Assembly: GCA_958296005.1 (NCBI GenBank) | Contig: CATQHQ010000001.1 | Coordinates: 388,134 to 452,133, forward strand | Source of the DNA: Longimicrobiales bacterium | GTDB taxonomy: Bacteria; Gemmatimonadota; Gemmatimonadetes; Longimicrobiales; Gaopeijiaceae | DNA: 64,000 bases | Direction of reading: 5' to 3' | Shown here: piece after piece, positions 1-8,165 of the stretch | Position numbering within the stretch: position 1 is the stretch's first letter | How the letters are laid out: every line of letters starts with the position of its first letter | Program-made: the position numbers and the translations under genes | The notes under the pieces: generated by a model | What the model was told of the DNA's origin: nothing | The model's database searches: none | Seen by the model: only the letters and a program-made list of their open reading frames with translations

Positions 1-1
1 A

Positions 2-2257
2 CTGAACCATCCCTGGATCGGACCGTTGCTCCGCACCGTCGCGGATCCCTGGCGCTCGACGCTCGTCGCCTTGGCGCCCCACTTCCACGACGGACCCGCC
101 AGTCGGCCGGAAGCGCCTCCGTCCGGCCCGCATGCCGTCGCGATGCGTACCTGCGAGGCCTTCCTCCATCTCTTCGAGGCGGTCGCACGCGACCAGAGGA
201 CGATCTTCTTCCTGGACGACTTCCACTGGGCCGACCGTGCCTCGCTCGCCGTACTCCAGTTCGTCTATCGCCGCTGGCGGGCGAGCGGCCTCACGGTGGT
301 CCTGTCGTACCGTCCAGAGGAGCTGCGCGAACACGACCCCGCCTCCCGGTTCGTGCGGGACCTGGAAGTGGACCCGCGCCTGACGGCTGTTCGCCTGGGT
401 CCGTTGGATCCGGGGACGGCCAAGCAGGTCGCGGCAGCCGTCTCGGCCCAGTCGCCGCCGGACGCCGTGCTCGACGAGATCGTGGCGCTGGCGGGAGGCA
501 ACCCCTTCTTCCTGATCGAGCTTGCGGCGGACCACGTCGCCAACCGGACGCCGGAGCGGTCAGGCGACGGCCTGGCGCTGCCGACCTCGGTGCGCCAAGT
601 GGTCGGCCGGCGCGTAGCGCAGTTGAACTCGGGCGCCGTGGGGGTGATCGCCGGGCTCGCGGTCTACGGACGGCCCGTCACCCTGAGGCGGCTCTCCCAG
701 ATCACCGGCACCGGGCGCCGCGAGTGCGTGGACGCCCTGGAGACGCTTCGGCGGCTTCGGCTCGTGCGATGGACGGAACGGGGTGTCGGGACCCGCAACG
801 ACATCGTTCGGAGAACGGTCTACGACGACCTCGACCACGCCCGCCGCGCCATGCTCCACGCCGCAACGGCCGAGATGCTGCGCTCCGGCCCCCGCCCGCC
901 GCTGGACCAGATCGCCCTTCACTACTTTCGCGCCGGAGAGCAGGAGCTGGCGCGGAGGTACGCGCTGGAGGCCGCCGACGACGAACCCGGAAGCCCGATC
1001 AGCCACATGCGCCTTCTGCGGTTGGCCTACGACGCCAGCGAAGAACCGGGTCGCCGCCCCGCCGCAGTCCGTTTGGCGCGGGCGCACTACGACCTTCGGG
1101 AGCTGGCAAAGGCGAAGCGCTACGGCGAGGAGGCTCTGAAGAACGCCAGGGAGCTGCGGCCCGGCGAGCAGATCGACGTGCGGCTGGTGGTCGCGTGCGC
1201 TCGTGGCCTGCTCGGCGTCGACCCTCCCGCCAAGACCTTGGCGCAGCTGGCCGAGCTGGAGAACGCGGCGCTGGAGGTCCAGGAGGAACTCCTCGCGGCC
1301 CGCGCTCTGGACGCCGCGCTGGAGGTTCTGGAGGCGACGGGCGACGAAGCGGAGATCGCGGAGCTCTTCGTCAGGGGCAGCGGCATGGCGGCGTGTCGGG
1401 AACCTGCGGCGCGCTGCCGGATCATGGCGCTGCTGGCCGCGAGCGCGGTTCACGGGTCGCCGGAGGCCGGACTGGGTTGGAGCCGCAAGGCCGTGGCGCT
1501 GGTCCGCGACGAGAAGCTGGTCGCGGAAGAGATGCTGGCCTGTCAGCGACGGGTCCTGGCGTTGGCGGCCAGCGGCCTTCTGGCCACCGACCAGGGCCGC
1601 ATCGCGGTGACGGAGGCCCGGGCGGCCGCGGAGCGGACCCGCGACGTTCGCTCCAGAGCCCTCTTCCTCTTCCAGCTCGCCGACTGGCACATCGTCGTCG
1701 GCACCTGGGAGGCCGCCGACGGAGTCCTGGCCGAGTACCGTGCCGCCATCGCGGACGCCGATTGTCCCGGCCTCCGTTTCCTGGAGGGCTTGGGTCGCGG
1801 CGCAGCGGCCTTGGCAGGGGGCGACTTCGCCCAGGCCAGGGACGCCTTCGCCCGGGCGCGGGAGCGGCCGACGAACACCGTTTCCCGGCAGCTTCTCGCC
1901 AAGTTGGCCGGCATGGAAGGAAGGCTTCTGCTCAACCTGGGACGCATCCGCGAAGCAGGCCAACTCGCGGAGCGCCACCCCGTCGCGCCGGGTGCTCCCA
2001 GCGACCTGTACGCCTTCCACGCCCTCTACCTGTCCCGCGTCGGCAACCCTGGACTCGCGGTCGCCCTGCTGGAAGGGGGCTTGGCAGAGACCCGGGCTGT
2101 CCGGCCCGTCTGCTGGCTTCGCCTCGCGCTGGAGTTCGTGCGTCTGGCGCGCCGAAGCGGCCGACCCCGCGCCGATCTGGCCCGGCTGGCCCGGACCCGT
2201 GCGGAGGCGCTGGAGCTGCCCGCCTTGGCGCACGAGTTCGTCCCTTTCGTCGGCTGA
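2..2257 (+). CDS. AAA ATPase with TPR-like C-terminal region, 5' end outside window
   Basis: The reading frame is open to the left edge of the window, so this is the 3' part of a larger gene; the TTG at 26 is probably internal. A Walker B-like segment (FFLDDFHWAD, near residue 70 from the edge) is followed by the sensor and lid regions typical of AAA_16 ATPases found in large signal-transduction regulators. The Walker A loop would lie upstream, outside the window. Beyond about residue 300 the protein is Ala/Leu/Arg-rich helical sequence resembling degenerate TPR repeats. No LuxR-type helix-turn-helix is visible at the C-terminus. Such proteins often carry a kinase, cyclase or DNA-binding domain at the N-terminus, but which one cannot be told here. 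Its target is unknown. Confidence 0.75.
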   Translation: MNHPWIGPLLRTVADPWRSTLVALAPHFHDGPASRPEAPPSGPHAVAMRTCEAFLHLFEAVARDQRTIFFLDDFHWADRASLAVLQFVYRRWRASGLTVVLSYRPEELREHDPASRFVRDLEVDPRLTAVRLGPLDPGTAKQVAAAVSAQSPPDAVLDEIVALAGGNPFFLIELAADHVANRTPERSGDGLALPTSVRQVVGRRVAQLNSGAVGVIAGLAVYGRPVTLRRLSQITGTGRRECVDALETLRRLRLVRWTERGVGTRNDIVRRTVYDDLDHARRAMLHAATAEMLRSGPRPPLDQIALHYFRAGEQELARRYALEAADDEPGSPISHMRLLRLAYDASEEPGRRPAAVRLARAHYDLRELAKAKRYGEEALKNARELRPGEQIDVRLVVACARGLLGVDPPAKTLAQLAELENAALEVQEELLAARALDAALEVLEATGDEAEIAELFVRGSGMAACREPAARCRIMALLAASAVHGSPEAGLGWSRKAVALVRDEKLVAEEMLACQRRVLALAASGLLATDQGRIAVTEARAAAERTRDVRSRALFLFQLADWHIVVGTWEAADGVLAEYRAAIADADCPGLRFLEGLGRGAAALAGGDFAQARDAFARARERPTNTVSRQLLAKLAGMEGRLLLNLGRIREAGQLAERHPVAPGAPSDLYAFHALYLSRVGNPGLAVALLEGGLAETRAVRPVCWLRLALEFVRLARRSGRPRADLARLARTRAEALELPALAHEFVPFVG

Positions 2258-2288
2258 CGTCCCACCCTTGGCCGTGTAGATTTCCCGT

Positions 2289-2561
2289 ATGAGGACAGCC
2301 GAAGGAGAGGCCCGCCGAGCCCTGTCCAGGCTCCGCAGGTCCGTGGAGAAGGCCCGCCGGGAGCTCGGAGCGTTGCGCGGAGCGCTGGAGCACGCCGAAG
2401 GGGACGACTTTCCCGAAGACGACTACCGAGAGTGCGACGAGCACTTGGCCGCCGCGACCGGCTGGATCGGCCAAGAGGAGGCGCGGCTCCGCGCCAAGGT
2501 GCTGCAAGCCGGAGGACTGGAGCCGGGCCGGGTGCGGAGATCCTCCGGGCGGGGACGATGA
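2289..2561 (+). CDS. Small coiled-coil hypothetical protein (90 aa)
   Basis: A 90-residue protein starting at ATG, 31 bases after the AAA/TPR gene. It is rich in Arg, Glu and Ala with an alternating charged pattern (residues 1-40 and 55-77) that predicts helix and probably coiled coil. No signal peptide, membrane segment or known motif is visible. It ends a few bases before the amidohydrolase start, so the two could be co-transcribed. I do not recognise a family. The coding pattern is compatible with a real gene, but a small ORF in GC-rich DNA could also be spurious. Confidence 0.5.
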   Translation: MRTAEGEARRALSRLRRSVEKARRELGALRGALEHAEGDDFPEDDYRECDEHLAAATGWIGQEEARLRAKVLQAGGLEPGRVRRSSGRGR

Positions 2562-2571
2562 GCAGTTGGGG

Positions 2572-4278
2572 ATGAGGCGACGGGAGTTCGTTGCGCGGAG
2601 CACGGCCGGCTTGGTCGGCTTCTCCTCGTTGCCGGGTCTGCCAAGTTGCGGCGAGGCCCCGGCGGCCGGCGCCCAGCCGGAGCTGGTGGTGCGCGGCGGG
2701 ACGATCTTCGACGGCAGTGGCGGCCCGCCCCGCTCCGGCGACGTGGCGGTGTCGGGCGATCGCATCGTCGAGGTCGGTCGCGTGTCGGGCGCCGCCGCCG
2801 CGGAGATCGACGCCCGGGGGATGGCCGTCGCTCCCGGGTTCGTGGACATCCACTCCCACGCGGACCTCTCCCTTCTGGTCAACCCCGCCGCCGAGAGCCG
2901 GGTCCGGCAAGGAGTCACGGTGGAGGTGGTCGGCCAGGACGGCAGCTCCGTCGGCCCCTGGGGCGACGCCGCCTTCGAGTCCACGCGAGACCGCTACCGC
3001 CGGAGCTACAGCGTCGAGATCGACTTCCGGGACCCGGGCGGCTTTCTCGACAGGATCGACAGCGAGCGCCCTGCGGTGAGCGTGGCGACGATGGTGGGCC
3101 ACGGCACGGTCCGCGGGCGCATCGTGGGCGGTGCCGACCGTCCCGCCACGCCATCCGAGCTGGAGCAGATGCGGGCCCTCGTGCGACAGGCGCTCGCCCA
3201 GGGCGCGGTCGGCCTCTCCACCGGACTGGAGTACACGCCCGGCAGCTTCGCCGCTCTGGACGAACTCACGGCGCTGGCGGGCGAGCTGCGCGGCACCCCC
3301 TACCCCTACGCCTCCCATATGCGCAACGAGGACGACCGGCTCCTGGCGGCGCTGGAAGAGGCCCTGCACGTCGGTCGCGTCGCCGGGGTCCCCGTCCAGG
3401 TCTCGCACCTCAAGGCGCAGGGGGAGCGCAACCACTGGAAGGCGGACGCGGCCCTCTCCGCCATCGAAGCCGCCCGGGCAGCCGGAGTGGACGCCCACTT
3501 CGACCGGTACCCGTACACCGCCTATGCGACGGGCCTCTCCAACCTCTTCCCGGCGTCGGCTCGGGCGGGCGGCGGCGCCCGCTTCCTGGAGCGCTTGGCC
3601 GACCCGTCCCAGAGTCCGGCGCTGGAGCGCGCCTGCCGAGAGAAGATCGCCCTGCTAGGGTCGTGGAACGCCGTACAGGTCGTCGGCGTCGGAGGCGGCG
3701 ACGCCCGCGCCCAAGGCCGCCGACTCGGCGAGCTGGCCGAGGAGCTGCGCGAAGATCCCTACGACCTGACCGTCCGTCTCCTCCGGGAGAGCGGCGGCAG
3801 CGCAGGGATGATCGGCTTCGGCATGTCGGAGGAGAACACCGAGCGCCTCCTGGCCCACCCCTTGGGGATGGTGTGCTCCGACGGCGGCGCCTACGCGCCC
3901 TACGGTCCCCTTTCCGCGTCGTCCCCCCATCCCCGAGGCTACGGCAGCTTTCCTCGGGTCCTCGGCCGCTACGTCCGGGAGCGCGGGGCGATGACCCTGG
4001 AGGCCGCCGTCCACAAGATGACTGGCCTTCCCGCGAGCAAGCTGGCCCTTGCGGACCGGGGCCTGATCCGCCCCGGCGCCGTAGCCGACCTCGTAGTCTT
4101 CGACCCGGACCAGATCGGCGACAGGGCAACGTTCGAGCAACCCCACCAGTACCCGGCGGGCGTTCACCATGTGGTCGTCTGCGGCGTGCACACGATCCGC
4201 GACGGCGAGCAGACCGGGCAGCGCGGCGGCCGCGCCGTGCGAGGGACGGGCTCCCGCGGACCTGGACCGGGCTCCTGA
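2572..4278 (+). CDS. N-acyl-D-amino-acid deacylase family amidohydrolase, exported
   Basis: Predicted to hydrolyse N-acyl-D-amino acids or a related acylated amino compound to the free amino acid. ATG 2572 is preferred over the in-frame TTG at 2566 because the protein then begins MRRREF, a twin-arginine-like signal followed by a lipobox-like LPSCG near residue 27; export and possibly lipidation are inferred. The metal-binding HxH is visible (DIHSHAD), with further His in YASHMRNE and QVSHLKAQG and the catalytic Asp in CSDGG. The segment that reads GNCG in the characterised Alcaligenes enzyme appears as GQDG here, so that Cys ligand is absent and the substrate may differ. Its stop overlaps the proposed start of the luxE-like gene. 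Confidence 0.85.
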   Translation: MRRREFVARSTAGLVGFSSLPGLPSCGEAPAAGAQPELVVRGGTIFDGSGGPPRSGDVAVSGDRIVEVGRVSGAAAAEIDARGMAVAPGFVDIHSHADLSLLVNPAAESRVRQGVTVEVVGQDGSSVGPWGDAAFESTRDRYRRSYSVEIDFRDPGGFLDRIDSERPAVSVATMVGHGTVRGRIVGGADRPATPSELEQMRALVRQALAQGAVGLSTGLEYTPGSFAALDELTALAGELRGTPYPYASHMRNEDDRLLAALEEALHVGRVAGVPVQVSHLKAQGERNHWKADAALSAIEAARAAGVDAHFDRYPYTAYATGLSNLFPASARAGGGARFLERLADPSQSPALERACREKIALLGSWNAVQVVGVGGGDARAQGRRLGELAEELREDPYDLTVRLLRESGGSAGMIGFGMSEENTERLLAHPLGMVCSDGGAYAPYGPLSASSPHPRGYGSFPRVLGRYVRERGAMTLEAAVHKMTGLPASKLALADRGLIRPGAVADLVVFDPDQIGDRATFEQPHQYPAGVHHVVVCGVHTIRDGEQTGQRGGRAVRGTGSRGPGPGS

Positions 4279-5387
4279 ACCCGGAGCCGCTTCCGGCTCT
4301 CACCGGCGAGCTGGCCGCCTGGTTCCGCCGCTGGGAAGGACCGAGCCGCCATCCCGCACCCGCCGCCGTCCCCGAGTTCGACGACGACGCCTTCAACCGC
4401 TGGGCCCTCCGGGTCCACGCCTGCCAGCGGGCATCCAGCCCCGTGCTGCGCCGCTACTGGGAGCAGTCGGGCTGCCGGTCGCCGGCTTGCTGGGAGGAAG
4501 TTCCTCCGGTTCCCACCGCCGCCTTCAAGGACGTCTCGATCGGTCCCGACGCGCCCGAAGCGGTGTTTCGGACCAGCGGCACCACGATCAAGCCGGCGGG
4601 CCGGAGAGGCGAGCATCGCGTCGCCAGCTTGGCCCTCTACCGGACCGCCTCCCGTCGCAATTACCGCCGCCACCTCTTCCCCGGTGTGGCGTCGGTACGC
4701 GTCGTGTCGTTGGTTCCCAACCCGACTGCGCTCCCGGAGTCCTCCTTGGGGACGATGGCCGGCTTCATCTCCCGCGAACCCGAGGTGTCGGTCGCGGCCT
4801 GGGCGTTCGACCCCGAACGGGGCGTGGACGTCGAGGTCGTTCGGAGGGCGGTCGCCGGCGAGCCCGTGCTCCTGCTGGCCACGGCGTTCGCTCTCGTCCA
4901 GCTCCTCGATGCCATCGAGGAGCTTCGGTTGCCGACCGGTTCCCGGATCATGGAGACCGGCGGCTTCAAGGGCCGGACGGCGGCAGTGGACCGGGAGACG
5001 TTGTACCAGCGCATCGGCACCGTCCTGGGCGTGCCCGAGTCCCATGTGGTGAACGAGTACGGGATGACCGAGATGCTCTCCCAGGCCTACGACGCGGTGG
5101 CAGGCGCCGCTCCGCCCCTGCCCGCCCGCGTCCACCGGTTCCCGCCGTGGGTCCGCACCCGAGCCCTGGACCCGGCCAGCTTGGCGCCCCTGCCGCCGGG
5201 ACGCCCCGGACTGCTCTCCCACTTCGACCTCGCGAACGCCGGCTCGGTCTGCCATCTGCTGACGGAAGACATGGGGGCAACGACCAGCAACGGCGGCTTC
5301 CGCTTCTTGGGCCGGGCGGCGGGCGCGGTCCTGCGGGGGTGCTCCCTGCCAGCCGAGTCGTTCATCCGCACTGCCGGGCGTCCGTGA
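4275..5387 (+). CDS. luxE: LuxE-like acyl-protein synthetase (acyl-activating subunit)
   Basis: Family function is ATP-dependent activation of a fatty acid as acyl-AMP and transfer to a Cys, for hand-over to the LuxC reductase. Visible hallmarks are TSGTT near residue 100, ETGGFKG near 227, NEYGMTE near 260 and the C-terminal acyl-acceptor motif RGCSL with Cys about residue 356 of 370. No ATG, GTG or TTG is placed to include the conserved N-terminus. The best start is CTG 4275, which overlaps the deacylase stop (CTGA) and gives the usual family length of about 370; this start is inferred. The gene ends in a GTGA overlap with the luxC-like gene. The natural acyl substrate is unknown, and no luxD, luxA or luxB is nearby. 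Confidence 0.82.
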   Translation: MNPEPLPALTGELAAWFRRWEGPSRHPAPAAVPEFDDDAFNRWALRVHACQRASSPVLRRYWEQSGCRSPACWEEVPPVPTAAFKDVSIGPDAPEAVFRTSGTTIKPAGRRGEHRVASLALYRTASRRNYRRHLFPGVASVRVVSLVPNPTALPESSLGTMAGFISREPEVSVAAWAFDPERGVDVEVVRRAVAGEPVLLLATAFALVQLLDAIEELRLPTGSRIMETGGFKGRTAAVDRETLYQRIGTVLGVPESHVVNEYGMTEMLSQAYDAVAGAAPPLPARVHRFPPWVRTRALDPASLAPLPPGRPGLLSHFDLANAGSVCHLLTEDMGATTSNGGFRFLGRAAGAVLRGCSLPAESFIRTAGRP

Positions 5388-6844
5388 CCGAGCCTGCGCA
5401 CCTCGGCGCTCGCCTCCCCGACGCGCCCCGCCTCGACGGTTGGCTGTGGCCGCCCGGGCTGCCCGTCCCCGAGTCCTTCGTAGAGACCCGCGCCGGGCAC
5501 GCGCAGGTGCGCGGACCGGCGCCGGGGCCCGGTTGCGCCGAGGCGCTCGTGTCCTCCCTCCGTGCCGCGGGCAGGCGTCTCGCGGACCGCCCGGTCCGGC
5601 AGATCTCGGCGACGCTGGCCGCGGTGGCCGGCGACCTTGTCCGGCAGCTGGACGACCACGCGCTCGAAGAAGTCGCCGCCAACGCCGCGCTCTCCCCCGC
5701 GATGACCCGGGAAGTGGTCGAAGGCATCGCCGAATCGTGGACCCCGGACGCCCTCGATCGCCTGCTGCGCGCCGAGTTCCCCGACGTTCGGGCGCTGGAC
5801 GGCTTCGTTCTCGAAGACGGCAGGGCCGTCCGGGCGGCTGGCCCCGGCACGACCCTCCACTTCGGCTCGGGAACTGTGCCCGGGGTCACCGTGACGTCGA
5901 TGATCCGCGCCCTCCTGGTCAAGTCCCCCATCCTGGCCAAGCCCGGTGCCGGCGACGTGGCCCTGACCGTTCGCTTCGCTCGGGCGCTCCGTGCCGCCGA
6001 CCCCGTTCTCGGCGCCGGCGCCGCCGTCCACTACTGGCCCGGCGGCGACCCGGCCCACGACGACTGGGAGCGCGCGCTCCTCCGCCTCGTCGACCAAGCC
6101 GTGGTCTACGGGGCAGACGCAACGATCGAGTCGGTGCGCGCCCGCGCGCCCGCTTCCACCCGGCTGGTGGAGCACGCCCTCCGTCTCGGTGTCGCCGTGG
6201 TCGACCCGGCCCGAGCTCCGGGCTCGGCGGCGCATGGCGCGCGGGCGGCGGCGCTCTACGACCAGCGCGGATGCGTCAGCACCCACCTCTTCCTCCTTCT
6301 TGGCGACCGGGACCAAGCCGCCCGGTGGTGCGACGAGCTGGCCGACCGGTTCGCCTCCCTCCACCGCACCCTTCCCTTCGCCCCCGTCGGCACCGGCACG
6401 CTCTCGGCGGTCCACCAGCTTCGGGGCCGACTCGCCCTCAAGAAAGCGGCCTCGGGCACCGTCGAGCTGTGGACCCCCCGCGACTCGCCGACGCCCGAGG
6501 CCCCGCGCACAGACCTCGACGCCCCCGGCTGGACCGTGGTGCTCGCCCCGATAGAGGAGTTCGAGCCAATCGGCGCCCGAACCGCCTGGGTCGTCCCAAC
6601 CCCGGACTTGAACGGCTGCTTGGAGACGCTGGCGCCGCTGGCGCCGGTGCTTCAGAGCGTGGGCCTAGCCGGAATCCCAGAGGAGCGCCTCGACGAATCC
6701 GGGTTCGCCGAAGCCCTCTTCACGGTCGGCGCCACTCGGATCGTCCCCTTGTCCGACGTGCCTTTCCCCGGAGCAGAGTGGCTTCACGACGGCGCTCGCC
6801 CGCTCGGCGAACTCGTTCGGTGGGCAGAGGCGCGACGACGGTAG
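5384..6844 (+). CDS. luxC: LuxC-like acyl-CoA/acyl-protein reductase
   Basis: LuxC-family enzymes reduce an acyl group carried on LuxE or CoA to the aldehyde with NADPH, through an acyl-enzyme on a Cys. The catalytic Cys is visible in QRGCVST at about residue 297 of 486, and the fold is that of aldehyde dehydrogenases (for example the glycine-rich FGSGTVPG near residue 165). The GTG start at 5384 overlaps the luxE stop, so the two subunits are translationally coupled and probably form a complex. The product aldehyde could go to wax, alkane or alcohol synthesis, to a natural product or to a signal. Light production is unlikely because luciferase genes are absent from the window. Confidence 0.85.
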   Translation: MTEPAHLGARLPDAPRLDGWLWPPGLPVPESFVETRAGHAQVRGPAPGPGCAEALVSSLRAAGRRLADRPVRQISATLAAVAGDLVRQLDDHALEEVAANAALSPAMTREVVEGIAESWTPDALDRLLRAEFPDVRALDGFVLEDGRAVRAAGPGTTLHFGSGTVPGVTVTSMIRALLVKSPILAKPGAGDVALTVRFARALRAADPVLGAGAAVHYWPGGDPAHDDWERALLRLVDQAVVYGADATIESVRARAPASTRLVEHALRLGVAVVDPARAPGSAAHGARAAALYDQRGCVSTHLFLLLGDRDQAARWCDELADRFASLHRTLPFAPVGTGTLSAVHQLRGRLALKKAASGTVELWTPRDSPTPEAPRTDLDAPGWTVVLAPIEEFEPIGARTAWVVPTPDLNGCLETLAPLAPVLQSVGLAGIPEERLDESGFAEALFTVGATRIVPLSDVPFPGAEWLHDGARPLGELVRWAEARRR

Positions 6845-6864
6845 GGTCGCCACCCCCGTCCTCG

Positions 6865-7056
6865 TCACTCGTCGCCTTCGGGGTCCTTTCGCCACATCAC
6901 GATCTGGCGGACGCCCTGGGGCGTTTCCTCGACCCGCACGACCATGGTGTCCCCGTCGGCGATCCCGCAGTCCTCCCGCATCGTCTTGGGGATCGTCATT
7001 CGTCCTTCGGTGCCGACGGTAGCTTCCGCGTAGTAGAGCGTTCGGTAGATTGCCAT
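6865..7056 (-). CDS. AbrB/MazE-like DNA-binding protein
   Basis: A 63-residue protein with the swapped-hairpin AbrB-type sequence (EGRMTIPKTMRE, then GIADGDTMVVRVE). Such proteins bind DNA as dimers and act either as transition-state regulators or as antitoxins of MazEF/VapBC modules. No PIN or MazF toxin gene is adjacent: the gene points toward the luxC end and is divergent from the ABC exporter at 7227. A stand-alone regulator, possibly of the ABC exporter or of itself, is therefore the simplest inference. The C-terminal tail is acidic. Confidence 0.75.
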   Translation of the reverse strand: MAIYRTLYYAEATVGTEGRMTIPKTMREDCGIADGDTMVVRVEETPQGVRQIVMWRKDPEGDE

Positions 7057-7226
7057 GAAGGTTCCCTCGACGGTCGTTTCGATTTCCGGTCGGGCTGCCC
7101 GCTTCCGTCCCCGGGCCGACGACTCCGGCCATCAAGTATAGTCCCGCCAAGGGAACGCCGAACACTTTCGCGGCGGCAGTCGTAACCAAGTACGTCGATC
7201 CTCGCTCCCAAATCAGGACTCGCCTC

Positions 7227-8165
7227 GTGACTCCACCGGCTGTGCGCCTCGTCGGCGCCACCAAGACATTCGGCACCCACACCGCCGTCTCCGGCTTCGA
7301 CCTCGAGATCCCCCAAGGCTCGATCTACGGCCTACTGGGACCCAACGGGTCGGGCAAGACGACCACGATCCGCATGATCATGGGCATCCTGCTCCCCGAC
7401 GTGGGCACCGTCGAGCTCTTCGGCGGCGTCCCCGACTTCGCCCGCCGGAGCCGGGTGGGCTACCTCCCGGAAGAGCGCGGCGTCTACGAGAAGATGAAGG
7501 TGGTGGACCAGCTGGTCTTCCTGGGCGAGATCAGGGGCATGGAGCGGCAGACGGTCCGCGGGCGGGCGATGGAGTGGCTGGAGCGGCTGGAGCTGGGCGA
7601 TTGGGCGCTCAAGAAGGTGCGCGACCTGTCGAAGGGGATGCAGCAGAAGGTCCAGTTCATCGGCACGGTCCTCCACGAGCCGGAACTGCTGATCCTGGAC
7701 GAGCCGTTCAGCGGCCTGGACCCGATCAATCAGGACGTGCTGGAGTCGATCGTGCGGGAGCAGCAGGACAAGGGGACGACGATCCTCTTCTCGACCCACC
7801 TGATGGAGCAAGCGGAGCGCCTCTGCGAGCGGGTGTGTCTGATCTCGAAGGCCCGCAAGGTCCTGGACGGGGACCTGAAGGAGATAAAGCGGAGGGAGCG
7901 GTCGAGCGTGGTGGCGGTCGAGTTCGACGGTCCCCCGCCTCGCATCGCGTGGCCCGGGGTCGCGGCGGTGCAGGAGGTCGGCGACGCGCTGCACTTGTTG
8001 CTGCGTCCAGGTGCCAGCCACGGCGAGGTGCTGGCGGCCGCGGTGGCCGACGGGGCGGCTCTCCGGCGCTTCGAGCGGCTGGAGCCCCGGCTCCACGAGA
8101 TCTTCCTCCGCCACGCCGGGGAGAACGGCGGCAACGGACCTACCGAACATGGAGAGCAGCGATGA
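7227..8165 (+). CDS. ABC transporter ATP-binding protein (NatA-like)
   Basis: Nucleotide-binding subunit of an export-type ABC transporter. It shows Walker A (GPNGSGKTT, around residues 37-46), the signature LSKGMQQ, Walker B (LLILDEPFSGLDP) and the switch His (STHLME). The C-terminal 90 residues match the extra domain found in NatA/YhaQ-like ATPases. GTG 7227 is the first start in frame and lies just upstream of the conserved core. The stop overlaps the ATG of the permease gene (ATGA at 8162-8165), so the two form an operon. The substrate cannot be assigned; Na+ or drug/peptide efflux are common for relatives. Confidence 0.92.
   Translation: MTPPAVRLVGATKTFGTHTAVSGFDLEIPQGSIYGLLGPNGSGKTTTIRMIMGILLPDVGTVELFGGVPDFARRSRVGYLPEERGVYEKMKVVDQLVFLGEIRGMERQTVRGRAMEWLERLELGDWALKKVRDLSKGMQQKVQFIGTVLHEPELLILDEPFSGLDPINQDVLESIVREQQDKGTTILFSTHLMEQAERLCERVCLISKARKVLDGDLKEIKRRERSSVVAVEFDGPPPRIAWPGVAAVQEVGDALHLLLRPGASHGEVLAAAVADGAALRRFERLEPRLHEIFLRHAGENGGNGPTEHGEQR

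Noticed and set aside
4275-6844. A bioluminescence operon
   Set aside because: Only luxE and luxC homologues are present; luxA, luxB and luxD are missing, so light production is not supported.
6865-7056. A toxin-antitoxin module with the AbrB-like protein as antitoxin
   Set aside because: No PIN-domain or MazF-like toxin ORF adjoins it on either side.
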